From an uncultured Eubacterium sp. (lineage in GTDB: Bacteria; Bacillota; Clostridia; Lachnospirales; Lachnospiraceae), in assembly GCA_946412445.1 (NCBI GenBank), contig CAMKHH010000014.1, positions 1 to 10,550 on the forward strand: DNA of 10,550 bases. The letters run 5' to 3'. Below the pieces are notes generated by a model. The model did not search any database. It saw nothing but the letters and a program-made list of their open reading frames with translations, and was not told the DNA's origin. Positions within the stretch are counted from its first letter, which is position 1; the number at the start of each line of letters is the position of its first letter. This document shows positions 1 to 6,648 of this stretch, piece by piece. The position numbers and the translations under genes were made by a program.

Positions 1-28
1 TTTGAAGGTTTACACAATCTTTGAAGGT
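1..28. repeat. 9-bp direct repeat TTTGAAGGT, two copies
   Basis: TTTGAAGGT occurs at 1-9 and again at 20-28, a start-to-start distance of 19 bases, in the gene-free left edge. The second copy also begins a 5-bp inverted repeat (GAAGG at 23-27, CCTTC at 32-36). The first copy lies on the edge, so the array may continue outside the window. The function is unknown; it could be a regulator site for a gene further left or chance. Confidence 0.4.
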
Positions 29-39
29 CTCCCTTCCTT

Positions 40-55
40 GCATACCTTGGTATGC
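40..55. other. Small perfect hairpin
   Basis: GCATACC (40-46) and GGTATGC (49-55) are perfect inverted complements with two bases between them, so a 6-bp stem with a 4-base CTTG loop is the realistic fold. It lies immediately left of the long hairpin at 59-101, downstream of the desulfoferrodoxin gene in that gene's direction. No T-tract follows on either strand, so on its own it is not a terminator. It may be part of a 3' UTR structure or an operator for a gene outside the window. Confidence 0.4.
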
Positions 56-58
56 TGA

Positions 59-101
59 AAGAGAAGAAACTCCATCATATCAACATGGAATTTCTTCTCT
101 T
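59..101. terminator. Long terminator-like hairpin, probably bidirectional
   Basis: The arms AAGAGAAGAAA (59-69) and TTTCTTCTCTT (91-101) pair over 11 bp. After one C/A mismatch (70/90), TCCAT (71-75) pairs with ATGGA (85-89) around a 9-base loop (76-84). On the plus strand the stem is followed by TGATTTTTAT (T5 at 104-108). On the minus strand the 3' arm itself is pyrimidine-rich and runs on into TTTC. It starts about 50 bases after the desulfoferrodoxin stop and could end that transcript. The plus-strand T-tract is better, which suggests it may also end a converging gene left of the window. Confidence 0.5.
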
Positions 102-150
102 GATTTTTATCACATCAATATTCAATGCCTCCAGGCTTCTTTTAATTCTC

Positions 151-591
151 TTACAGGAAGACACATCCATCGGGGAATTCCGCAGAGCATGCTGCTTCGT
201 TAGGAATAACATAGTCCAATTCTGTCATCCATAATCCATGTATGTTACAGTATGCATAAATGCATCCATAATTGACATCATCAAATTTTGCAGCAGGCTG
301 ATCACCCGGCTTAAGGTATCTTACCTCTACCTTGTCGTCCGTTACAAGAGCAATCCACTCAATATAGTGCTCCGGTGTCATCGGATGAAGCGTAGATCCC
401 ACAGAAACCTTCAACGTATCGTCCTCGTTTTTGGCTACTTTGGGTACATGTTTCTCCTGAGCGGCATCTGTGGAATTAGCAGATAATTTAGTCATAGGCT
501 GACCACAGCATATCATTTCTCCGCCACCTTTTTTTATTAATGCAGTCAGATTACCACATTGTTCACAACGATAAAATTCAACATTAGACAT
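151..591 (-). CDS. dfx: Desulfoferrodoxin (class I superoxide reductase) with C-terminal extension
   Basis: Superoxide reductase reduces superoxide to peroxide without making oxygen, and serves as a cytoplasmic oxygen defence in anaerobes, usually fed electrons by rubredoxin. The protein is 146 aa. Residues 1-35 form a desulforedoxin-type iron site (C9-x2-C12, C28-C29). The catalytic iron site has H49, H69, H75, C115 and H118, plus the lid residues E47-K48 in EKHVP, all at the positions known for the family. The usual protein ends just after the CNxHGLW motif at about 125 aa; here 25 more residues follow, with C135 and C143. The start at 591 was chosen over an upstream in-frame ATG at 621 because AAGGAAG lies 8 bases before it and the family begins here. 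It has its own promoter and is not part of the sugar operon. Family assignment is very secure; the role of the tail is unknown. Confidence 0.96.
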   Translation of the reverse strand: MSNVEFYRCEQCGNLTALIKKGGGEMICCGQPMTKLSANSTDAAQEKHVPKVAKNEDDTLKVSVGSTLHPMTPEHYIEWIALVTDDKVEVRYLKPGDQPAAKFDDVNYGCIYAYCNIHGLWMTELDYVIPNEAACSAEFPDGCVFL

Positions 592-625
592 ACTTAGCAC
601 TTCCTTTCTTCTGATGTACACCCCT

Positions 626-647
626 TATAATACTAGTTATTATTATA
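626..647. promoter_or_regulatory. Inverted repeat over the dfx -10 region, candidate operator
   Basis: TATAATA (626-632) and TATTATA (641-647) form a perfect 7-bp inverted repeat with an 8-base spacer. The right arm contains the -10 hexamer and the left arm lies just past the expected transcription start, so a bound repressor would block RNA polymerase. The left arm with its preceding base reads TTATAAT, identical to half of the known PerR/Fur box (TTATAATnATTATAA), but the two-half-site 7-1-7 arrangement is not present. The region is very AT-rich, so chance is a real alternative. Confidence 0.3.
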
Positions 648-670
648 CTTTGTATTATTACAGATTGCAA
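642..670 (-). promoter_or_regulatory. Sigma-A type promoter for dfx
   Basis: On the minus strand TTGCAA (665-670) is followed after exactly 17 bases by a perfect TATAAT (642-647). Transcription would begin near 635, giving a leader of about 44 bases that ends in the AAGGAAG ribosome binding site (600-606) before the ATG at 591. The promoter lies in the gap behind the aldolase gene. No convincing terminator separates the two: there is a T7 run (691-697, minus strand) but no stable stem in front of it. Some read-through from the sugar operon is therefore possible. Confidence 0.7.
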
Positions 671-767
671 CTGGATTTCAGCCATTTCAGAAAAAAAGAT
701 TTATTATTCAGAAAACTTCCATTTGCCTTACTATGCAATAAACCTGTTCCAGTCAACCAGTATATAT

Positions 768-1622
768 TTATAATGAGAACTTATTTGGATTAAGCAGTCT
801 GATCTTATCTATAACAAAAGCAATCATATCTTCCTTTGTTGCTTCTAACAGCCCAACCCCATTATCCCTCAGATTATGATTGGCAATTGTATCCTCAAAA
901 CTCCTATACATGGCTCGGAAATATTCGGTAGCAATGTTAAACTTGCTCATCCCGAGATTAACGGCCTCCTGAATCTGCTCCCTGGGGATGTCAGAGCAGC
1001 CATGTAATACCAGCGGAACAGAAACTGCTGCCCGAAGCTCTTCGATCCTCTGAAAGTCCAGATTCGGCGTTTTTACGTAAGGACCATGGGCATTTCCAAC
1101 GGCAACGGCCAGTGCATCACACCCTGTTTTTTCTACGAATCCAACAGCCTGTTCCACATTGGTATAGCGTGAAGCATCGATAATGTCATCCAGGTTGTCA
1201 CCGCTTCCCACATGACCAAGCTCCGCTTCCACATCCACATCAAATACCCTGGCGACTTTGGCAACTGCCTTTGTCAAAGCAACGTTCTCATCATATGGCA
1301 GGGAGGAACCGTCCACCATCACGGACGGAAAGCCATCCCTGATTCCACTGACCGCGATATCGAAACTATTCGAGTGGTCGAGGTGTACACCGATTGGAAC
1401 ACTCACTTTACGCGCCATATCACATGCGGTGTATGAAATATACTTCAATGCCATATAATCGCTAAATCCAGGATAAAACTGCACAATAAGCGGTACCTTT
1501 TCCTGCTCTGCAGCAAGAATCGCATATTTAATTGTTTCCACATTTACCGTGTTGATTGCCGCAACTCCATATTTATGCTCTGTTGCGTGTTTCAGAATAT
1601 CTTTTACTTTTACCAGTGCCAT
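768..1622 (-). CDS. Class II ketose-bisphosphate aldolase, KbaY/GatY/FbaA family
   Basis: This is a zinc-dependent cytoplasmic aldolase expected to cleave a phosphorylated ketose to dihydroxyacetone phosphate and an aldehyde. It is 284 aa, the normal length for the tagatose/fructose-bisphosphate type. The catalytic aspartate and first zinc ligand are in LDH (D82, H83); the other zinc ligands are H179 (NAHG) and H207 (LHG). The VEAELG motif is at 131-136 and the phosphate-binding NIATE at 229-233. The loop after H207 reads GCSD instead of the usual GGSG, an active-site change that may affect substrate choice. The start at 1622 fits the family N-terminus and has GAGAGG upstream; an ATG at 1688 would add 22 residues lying inside the reductase gene. 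It follows the reductase stop by 16 bases and is the last gene of the operon. The exact substrate cannot be read from sequence; 6-phospho ketose, 1-phospho ketose or a deoxy/sulfo analogue are all possible. Confidence 0.93.
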   Translation of the reverse strand: MALVKVKDILKHATEHKYGVAAINTVNVETIKYAILAAEQEKVPLIVQFYPGFSDYMALKYISYTACDMARKVSVPIGVHLDHSNSFDIAVSGIRDGFPSVMVDGSSLPYDENVALTKAVAKVARVFDVDVEAELGHVGSGDNLDDIIDASRYTNVEQAVGFVEKTGCDALAVAVGNAHGPYVKTPNLDFQRIEELRAAVSVPLVLHGCSDIPREQIQEAVNLGMSKFNIATEYFRAMYRSFEDTIANHNLRDNGVGLLEATKEDMIAFVIDKIRLLNPNKFSL

Positions 1623-1638
1623 GTTTTTCCTCTCTCTT

Positions 1639-2586
1639 CTACAGTCCCAGATGAGCGATTTTTTCATCAATCCTTGAAATCTCCTCATCCGTCAGCATCC
1701 ACTCATAGGTTTCCAAATTCTCCAGGGCATGTGTCCGGCTTCTGACACCCACAAGTGCCGTCCCTACATACTCTCTTTGAGCACTCCAGTTCAGTGCAAC
1801 CTGTGCGGCCGGCTTTCCATGTGCCTCTGCAATTACATCCATTACCTGCAGAAGTTCCATAATTTTGGAAAACTTAGGCTCGCGGAAGGTATCATAAAAT
1901 GTCATTCGAATATCATCCGGCGCAAAATCCGGTGTTGTCCGATATTTTCCTGATAGAATTCCGGCTCCCATAGAACCATAGGTCATAGAATCGATGCCTC
2001 TTTCTTTTCCCCATGTCATCAAATCAACATACGTTCTGTCAACCATAGAGAATGGTGGCTGCTGCACATCTATCTGTCCATATTTTTCCGCCTCTTCTAT
2101 CTGCTCTTTTGTAAAATTGGATACACCGATATATCGGATAAATCCGCGTTCTTTTAATTGCATCAGAGCGGCCATCGTTTCTGCAATTGGCGTATGGACA
2201 TCCGGCCAGTGAATAAAATAAAAGTCAAGATAATCTGTTCTCAAGTTCATAAGAGAAGATTCAATCTCACGCATGATATTTTTATAGCCGGCATTTCTGG
2301 AATATTCATGCGTATTGATGTCCGGTACTAATCCGCATTTGCTTGACAGTAATATTTTTGAACGGTTCAGGCCTTTGATGGCTTCTCCTACAATTTTTTC
2401 GGATGTACCATTGCCATAGCATGGTGCTGTATCAATCAGATTTACACCGTTTTCAAGCATTACCTGCATCGCTTCGATTGCATCACTTATATTGAATTTG
2501 CCGTAGTTGTCTGCACCCAGTGCCCATGTGCCGACCCCCACGCAGGAAACATCTGCATCTGCTCTGCTAAAATGTTTATATCTCAT
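1639..2586 (-). CDS. Aldo/keto reductase (IolS-like)
   Basis: A 315-aa NAD(P)H-dependent TIM-barrel oxidoreductase. The catalytic tetrad of the superfamily is complete: D52 (LIDTAPCYG), Y57, K83 (SSKCG) and H126 (IHWPD). The signature GVSNF is at 154-158, and the cofactor-binding C-terminal stretch VGVRSRTHALENL (279-291) matches the family. Overall layout resembles Bacillus IolS-type reductases. It lies 18 bases after the DUF4867 gene, with AGGGGAG 7 bases before the ATG, and 16 bases before the aldolase. In this setting it could reduce the aldehyde released by the aldolase (lactaldehyde, glyceraldehyde or sulfolactaldehyde are candidates), or oxidise/reduce a sugar at the start of the pathway. 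Family is certain; the substrate is inference from neighbours. Confidence 0.93.
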   Translation of the reverse strand: MRYKHFSRADADVSCVGVGTWALGADNYGKFNISDAIEAMQVMLENGVNLIDTAPCYGNGTSEKIVGEAIKGLNRSKILLSSKCGLVPDINTHEYSRNAGYKNIMREIESSLMNLRTDYLDFYFIHWPDVHTPIAETMAALMQLKERGFIRYIGVSNFTKEQIEEAEKYGQIDVQQPPFSMVDRTYVDLMTWGKERGIDSMTYGSMGAGILSGKYRTTPDFAPDDIRMTFYDTFREPKFSKIMELLQVMDVIAEAHGKPAAQVALNWSAQREYVGTALVGVRSRTHALENLETYEWMLTDEEISRIDEKIAHLGL

Positions 2587-2604
2587 TTTCTATCTCCCCT
2601 CTTA

Positions 2605-3105
2605 TCATTCTATTACAATAACTGCCTGCTCTTCTTCTGTGAGCCGATAACTGACCATATCATTATGAAATGTCCGCCCCGGCAGCATGCAGACCACATG
2701 AACCTCTTCTTCCGAAACCGGATACTGGGTCCCATGTACAATCAACGGATTCAATTTGATAAAAGTCCCCGCCGGCACATAAAAGGCTTCCAAATCCTCC
2801 ACGGAAAACGGCTGATTGGGTATTCCCGCAAAAATAACGACGTCTCCATCCAGCGGCAGAAGTCCCTCACAGGTGGAAGTATGTGCCTCCAGAAAATCCA
2901 CAATATTTTTGTCCTTTTTATGGACATCACATACAGAAATAGTCGGTAATGTACCGTCGGAAAAATCAAGTGAAATTAAATCAGCAAAGAAGCCCGAGGT
3001 GAAAATTGACTTTTTCTTCATTGCCTCATTATCCAACAGATTCATGAAGGAGCCATACTTGGCAAATGCTTCCTCTGATAAGGTGTTGACTTTCATTGTT
3101 CTCAT
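2605..3105 (-). CDS. DUF4867-type cupin-like protein in sugar operon
   Basis: A 166-aa cytoplasmic protein without signal peptide or membrane segment. I recognise it as resembling the DUF4867 family, found in Bacillota sugar operons, whose function I do not know. The sequence reads as a single cupin-like beta barrel: HTSTCEGLLPLDGDVVIFAG (75-94), with H75 and E80 as possible metal ligands, then AFYVPAGTF (107-115) and HGTQYP (124-129). Small cupins in sugar pathways include isomerases and ureidoglycolate-lyase-like enzymes, so a role as sugar isomerase, epimerase or mutarotase is possible but unproven. The start at 3105 has AAAGGAG 10 bases upstream; an in-frame ATG at 3096 (163 aa) is the alternative. 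It sits 22 bases after the isomerase and 18 before the reductase, and is clearly cotranscribed. Confidence 0.75.
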   Translation of the reverse strand: MRTMKVNTLSEEAFAKYGSFMNLLDNEAMKKKSIFTSGFFADLISLDFSDGTLPTISVCDVHKKDKNIVDFLEAHTSTCEGLLPLDGDVVIFAGIPNQPFSVEDLEAFYVPAGTFIKLNPLIVHGTQYPVSEEEVHVVCMLPGRTFHNDMVSYRLTEEEQAVIVIE

Positions 3106-3127
3106 AATCCTGTTTCTCCTTTCTGGT

Positions 3128-4516
3128 CTACAGACTGTAAATTCCCTGTTCATGGGCATTGTCAAACACAAGGTCCAGATAACGTGCCACCTCTCTCAAT
3201 ACCGGCAGGTAATTTCCGTACGTACAGCCCAGATGATGGATGTATGGGCCAAACATAAGTTTTTCTTCCCAACGTTTCCAGTCATCCACTTCCATCCAGA
3301 CATAGGTACCATTTGTCTCTGGCCCTGTTGTTGTTTTCCCCTCTCCGGCAAATAAATAATATTTTCCATCCAGATCATCAAACCGGCAGACCGTGAGGTT
3401 GCCCTGCCTCAGTAGAAAACGTTCCTGACCGTCTACCATGCGTGCCTTTGAATCTTTGTCCTTCAAAGAGTATGGAAACGGCCCGCAATGCCATAATAAT
3501 TCCGCATTGTTATTTTCCGGATGACGGATTGTCAGATCTGCAAGAAATTCGGATTCCTCAAACAGATTGCAGGCTCGTAAAATAGCCAGAGAGATAGCAC
3601 CGTTTACATCGGTTTCACAGGAAATGGGCAGACCCACATCTGCTAATTCACCTAAGATGGTACATGGACATAAACCAACCAACTCCGGAAATGCCGACCA
3701 GCACTCAAATGCGGCTACTGAACACTCTTTCTCCAATATAATTTCTTCAATGGCCACCTTTAATGCGGCTACCTTTTTTATCTGCTCCTCCGGCATCCCC
3801 GACACATCCATACGACCGCATAAATTCTTGTGATAATCGATGTATTCCGCCCCCTTCTCGGCCATTACCTTTGCCATTCTTTTTGCAATCGAAACCGGGG
3901 AAACCGGAACGGTCGTAATGCCAAAACGTTTTAAGAGTGCTGCTTCATTTGTCATAACACTCATAAAAGACTCAGGACGTTCTCCGATTTTTGCGATACG
4001 AAGGCCTTTTAGGCTTTTTAGTACCATCGCTGTCCGAATAAAGTTTTCATATCCATCGGCAAACTCCTGGCTGTGAGTTTCGCAATTATATATGTAGCTG
4101 TACCTTACACCGTAACGCGCCAGAACCTTGGTCGCAGCGAACATCCCGCACTGTGTATCTCTCCCCCTGGAAATGTCGGTGTTTGTCCTTTCATCTCGAT
4201 TTCCCCAAATCAGGGTTGGCAGCATGAATGCTTTTGCTATTTCAGCAACAACAGTTTCTTCCCCAAAATCACAAAACGGAATAAAAAGTGCGTCAATCTC
4301 TGCCTTTTTAAATTTTTCAATTACTTTTTTTGCATCCTGGATATCATAGACAATACCGTTGTCACACAGATCATCAATGTCTACAATTTCCACACGGTTA
4401 CTTTTGATGTCCCGGATTATATCCATAAACGCTTCTTTTTGCCTTTTCGCTTCTTCCATGCTTAAGAAGCTTCTTTTTGTAGGTGCAACTCCCAATACCA
4501 GTTTTTCATTATACAT
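3128..4516 (-). CDS. L-fucose/L-arabinose isomerase-like sugar isomerase
   Basis: A 462-aa cytoplasmic protein of the FucI/AraA-like fold, expected to interconvert an aldose and a ketose with a divalent metal. It is shorter than E. coli FucI (591) and AraA (about 500) and belongs to the looser 'fucose isomerase-like' group. Motifs: a substrate-binding Rossmann-like N-terminal part (for example LPTLIWGNRDE, 99-109), then FECW (270-273), CETDVNGA (300-307) and a C-terminal GPYIHHLGCTYGN (423-435). By analogy with FucI (E337, D361, H528) the metal ligands are probably E271, D303 and H427 or H428; this is my alignment by eye. The gene overlaps the kinase by 8 bases (ATGTATAA), and AAGGA lies 6 bases before its ATG, which suggests translational coupling. 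Substrate unknown: a deoxyhexose, an aldopentose, galactose or sulfoquinovose would fit. Confidence 0.82.
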   Translation of the reverse strand: MYNEKLVLGVAPTKRSFLSMEEAKRQKEAFMDIIRDIKSNRVEIVDIDDLCDNGIVYDIQDAKKVIEKFKKAEIDALFIPFCDFGEETVVAEIAKAFMLPTLIWGNRDERTNTDISRGRDTQCGMFAATKVLARYGVRYSYIYNCETHSQEFADGYENFIRTAMVLKSLKGLRIAKIGERPESFMSVMTNEAALLKRFGITTVPVSPVSIAKRMAKVMAEKGAEYIDYHKNLCGRMDVSGMPEEQIKKVAALKVAIEEIILEKECSVAAFECWSAFPELVGLCPCTILGELADVGLPISCETDVNGAISLAILRACNLFEESEFLADLTIRHPENNNAELLWHCGPFPYSLKDKDSKARMVDGQERFLLRQGNLTVCRFDDLDGKYYLFAGEGKTTTGPETNGTYVWMEVDDWKRWEEKLMFGPYIHHLGCTYGNYLPVLREVARYLDLVFDNAHEQGIYSL

Positions 4517-5474
4517 GTTCTATCCTTCTTTCATATTTTTTAACCCGTTTGTCCAACTCCGCCGAATCAATCCTGCCTGTCTGCATAAAGGAAATTGTCG
4601 TCTCATAATCAGGAATCCCGGCTCTGCCTCCAATTCTCGTGCATTTGATTGCAGATACGGCACTGGCAAACTGTGTCGTTTCCTTCGCTGAAAGACCTTT
4701 TAACAAACCAACCGCAAACGCTCCGTGAAAGACATCACCCGCCCCCAGAGTATCCCTTACCTCCACACGATAAGCAGGTAATTCAAAGTAGCCATTTATG
4801 TCATAACCACGCGCTCCCTTTTCCCCAAACGTAAAAACAACGATTTCCGGTCCTCTATTAAAAATACTCCTTATGTTGTCTGCATAAGCTTCTTGTTTCT
4901 TGAAAAGCTCGTTGTAGACGAATTCCGAACCGACAAAGATATCTGTCATTGGAATGAATTCCTCCAGACTCTCCGTGTAGGAATCCGCATCCATAAGCAC
5001 CTTAACACCCGCTTCCCTTGCGGCCTTTACAGCTTTTTGGGTTATTTCATCCACAGCCGCAATAAAGAGATATTTTGCATCCGTCAGGCATATCCCGTCC
5101 AGTTCCTCCATTGAAAGACTTTCTGCACTGCCCGGACGATACAATATCGAGCGTCCCATTGTATGTTTATCACTAACCACAACAGAAAATCCTGTCGTTG
5201 ACTGATTGCGTAAAAATATATGGTTTGTATCAATTCCATGCTCCTGAAAATCTTTAACGCAAAGATTTCCGTATAAATCATCACCTACCGCCCCCACCAT
5301 AGAGCATCTTACGCCAAGTCTTGCTGCTGCCACCATTCCGGTAGATACTTTTCCTCCCCCCTGCCAGCTCAGTTGGTTCATTCTGGCCGATGAATTGGGA
5401 CCCGGATACTCATCAAGATTCACTGCCAAATCCCAGCAGGGCATGTCAATTCCAATAATATCGAATTTCATCAT
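4509..5474 (-). CDS. PfkB-family (ribokinase-like) sugar kinase
   Basis: A 321-aa ATP-dependent carbohydrate kinase, normal family length. It opens with the Rossmann-like strand FDIIGID (4-10), has the glycine-rich sugar-binding segment GGGKVSTGMVAAARLG (39-54) that matches PfkB signature 1, and the signature 2 DTLGAGDVFHGAF (241-253). There the anion hole is GAGD and D247 is the catalytic base. It probably phosphorylates the ketose made by the isomerase so that the class II aldolase can cleave it, as IolC, LacC and YihV kinases do in their pathways. Two ATGs stand in tandem (5474 and 5471); AAGGAG is only 3 bases from the first and 6 from the second, so the second may be the true start. It is 7 bases from the transporter stop and overlaps the isomerase start by 8 bases. 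Kinase family certain; sugar not. Confidence 0.92.
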   Translation of the reverse strand: MMKFDIIGIDMPCWDLAVNLDEYPGPNSSARMNQLSWQGGGKVSTGMVAAARLGVRCSMVGAVGDDLYGNLCVKDFQEHGIDTNHIFLRNQSTTGFSVVVSDKHTMGRSILYRPGSAESLSMEELDGICLTDAKYLFIAAVDEITQKAVKAAREAGVKVLMDADSYTESLEEFIPMTDIFVGSEFVYNELFKKQEAYADNIRSIFNRGPEIVVFTFGEKGARGYDINGYFELPAYRVEVRDTLGAGDVFHGAFAVGLLKGLSAKETTQFASAVSAIKCTRIGGRAGIPDYETTISFMQTGRIDSAELDKRVKKYERRIEHV

Positions 5475-5481
5475 CTTCTCC

Positions 5482-6639
5482 TTATTCCAGCTTTAATTCT
5501 GCCACTCTCTTTTCATGATACATACCAAGCATACTTGTTAATACAACCAGAGTGGATGCTACCACCCAAAAGGACTTCTTAAATCCAATGCTGTTCACCA
5601 GGATTCCCCCGACAGAGGTGCCTATGACAGCCCCGATTCCGGTCTGCACCACTCCCAAAACCCCCTGTCCAAGAGAGAACATGCCCTTTTTCACATTTGT
5701 TGCAATATACACTGCTGCGCAATAATATACGGTCATATAAGTCGTTCCCTGCAAAATCTGTGCTAAACCTGCGCTCAGCAGCGTTTCACCGGTAAAGATA
5801 AAAATTCTGAGAGCCATCATAAAGCAGGAAAACATCAACACCCTGACTTCTCCAAATTTTTTTCTCACCTTCTCAATAATCAGTAGAACCGGTACTTCAC
5901 TGAGAGCGGACAGGCAGCTCATAACTCCTATTTCTTTTTGTGACTGTCCCTGTTTGATTAAATAAGGTCCCATAAAACCCGAATAAAAGCTAAGCCCGAT
6001 TTGACTGATTAGAACGAAGGACAACACCAGATAGATTTCCTTGCTTACAAAAATATTATGAATGCCCATCCTGGTTTTCCGACCTGTTTTTGGGATACTC
6101 CTGCCCCTGGCAGAGTCCCGGGGTAAAAAAGCAATCAAAATCAGCAATATTGCATACCCGATACTGCTTAAAGCAAATTGCATATCCGGATATTTTTTCA
6201 GGAGATTGCCCGCTATAACTGCCATCACAGAGAATCCCAGTGTTCCTCCAAGCCGTACAACAGAAAAAGGAATTCCCAATAATTCAGCCTGATTGATAAT
6301 AAGTGCATCACAAAGAGGAACAACCACCGTCATAAAAACATTTACCGCCACTGCCGCTATAAAAAAAATCCGAAAACTATTCCCCGCATAATAGATGAGC
6401 ATGCTTAGCCCGCTTCCGGCAACAGCCAGTGCCAGGACAAGTTTTCTTCTTCCTGTAGCATCACTGAGCCTTCCCCATAATGGCTGAACAATAATTGCAG
6501 TAATTGGACCTATCATCAAAAGTACACCAATCTGTGCCGGTGTAATCCCATTGCCGGCATAATAAGAACTGATAAACGGGACGTAAAAAACACTGCTGAT
6601 ATAGACAAATGCATTGATTAAAAACAAATGCAATCCCAT
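5482..6639 (-). CDS. MFS transporter (LacY/NupG-like, MFS_1_like group)
   Basis: A 385-aa membrane protein with about 12 hydrophobic helices and a basic loop near the middle (about 173-192, RDSARGRSIPKTGRKTRMG). Motif A between helices 2 and 3 reads GRLSDATGRRK (56-66), and the segment SVVRLGGTLGFS (126-137) resembles the R-x-x-GSxG motif of lactose/nucleoside-type symporters. It probably moves a sugar, glycoside or a pathway end product across the membrane by proton symport. Helix 1 starts almost at residue 1, so the N-terminal tail is unusually short. The chosen ATG at 6639 is the only plausible start: two in-frame stops lie just upstream, and the strong AAGGAGG is 14 bases away. It lies between the response regulator and the kinase (7-base gap), inside an operon that also has ABC transporter genes. 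Confidence 0.88.
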   Translation of the reverse strand: MGLHLFLINAFVYISSVFYVPFISSYYAGNGITPAQIGVLLMIGPITAIIVQPLWGRLSDATGRRKLVLALAVAGSGLSMLIYYAGNSFRIFFIAAVAVNVFMTVVVPLCDALIINQAELLGIPFSVVRLGGTLGFSVMAVIAGNLLKKYPDMQFALSSIGYAILLILIAFLPRDSARGRSIPKTGRKTRMGIHNIFVSKEIYLVLSFVLISQIGLSFYSGFMGPYLIKQGQSQKEIGVMSCLSALSEVPVLLIIEKVRKKFGEVRVLMFSCFMMALRIFIFTGETLLSAGLAQILQGTTYMTVYYCAAVYIATNVKKGMFSLGQGVLGVVQTGIGAVIGTSVGGILVNSIGFKKSFWVVASTLVVLTSMLGMYHEKRVAELKLE

Positions 6640-6648
6640 CTTTTCTTA

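Noticed and set aside
21..234. Two plus-strand 60-codon open frames at the left edge
   Set aside because: They cover the hairpin region and the end of dfx, have low-complexity translations and no clear ribosome binding site.
691..697. T7 run on the minus strand behind the aldolase as operon terminator
   Set aside because: No stable GC-containing stem precedes it; the surrounding sequence only has short CTGAAAT direct repeats.
1212..1458. Open frames on the plus strand opposite the aldolase, and similar ones opposite all other genes
   Set aside because: They lie wholly inside well-supported minus-strand genes, have no ribosome binding site of note and show no recognisable motif.
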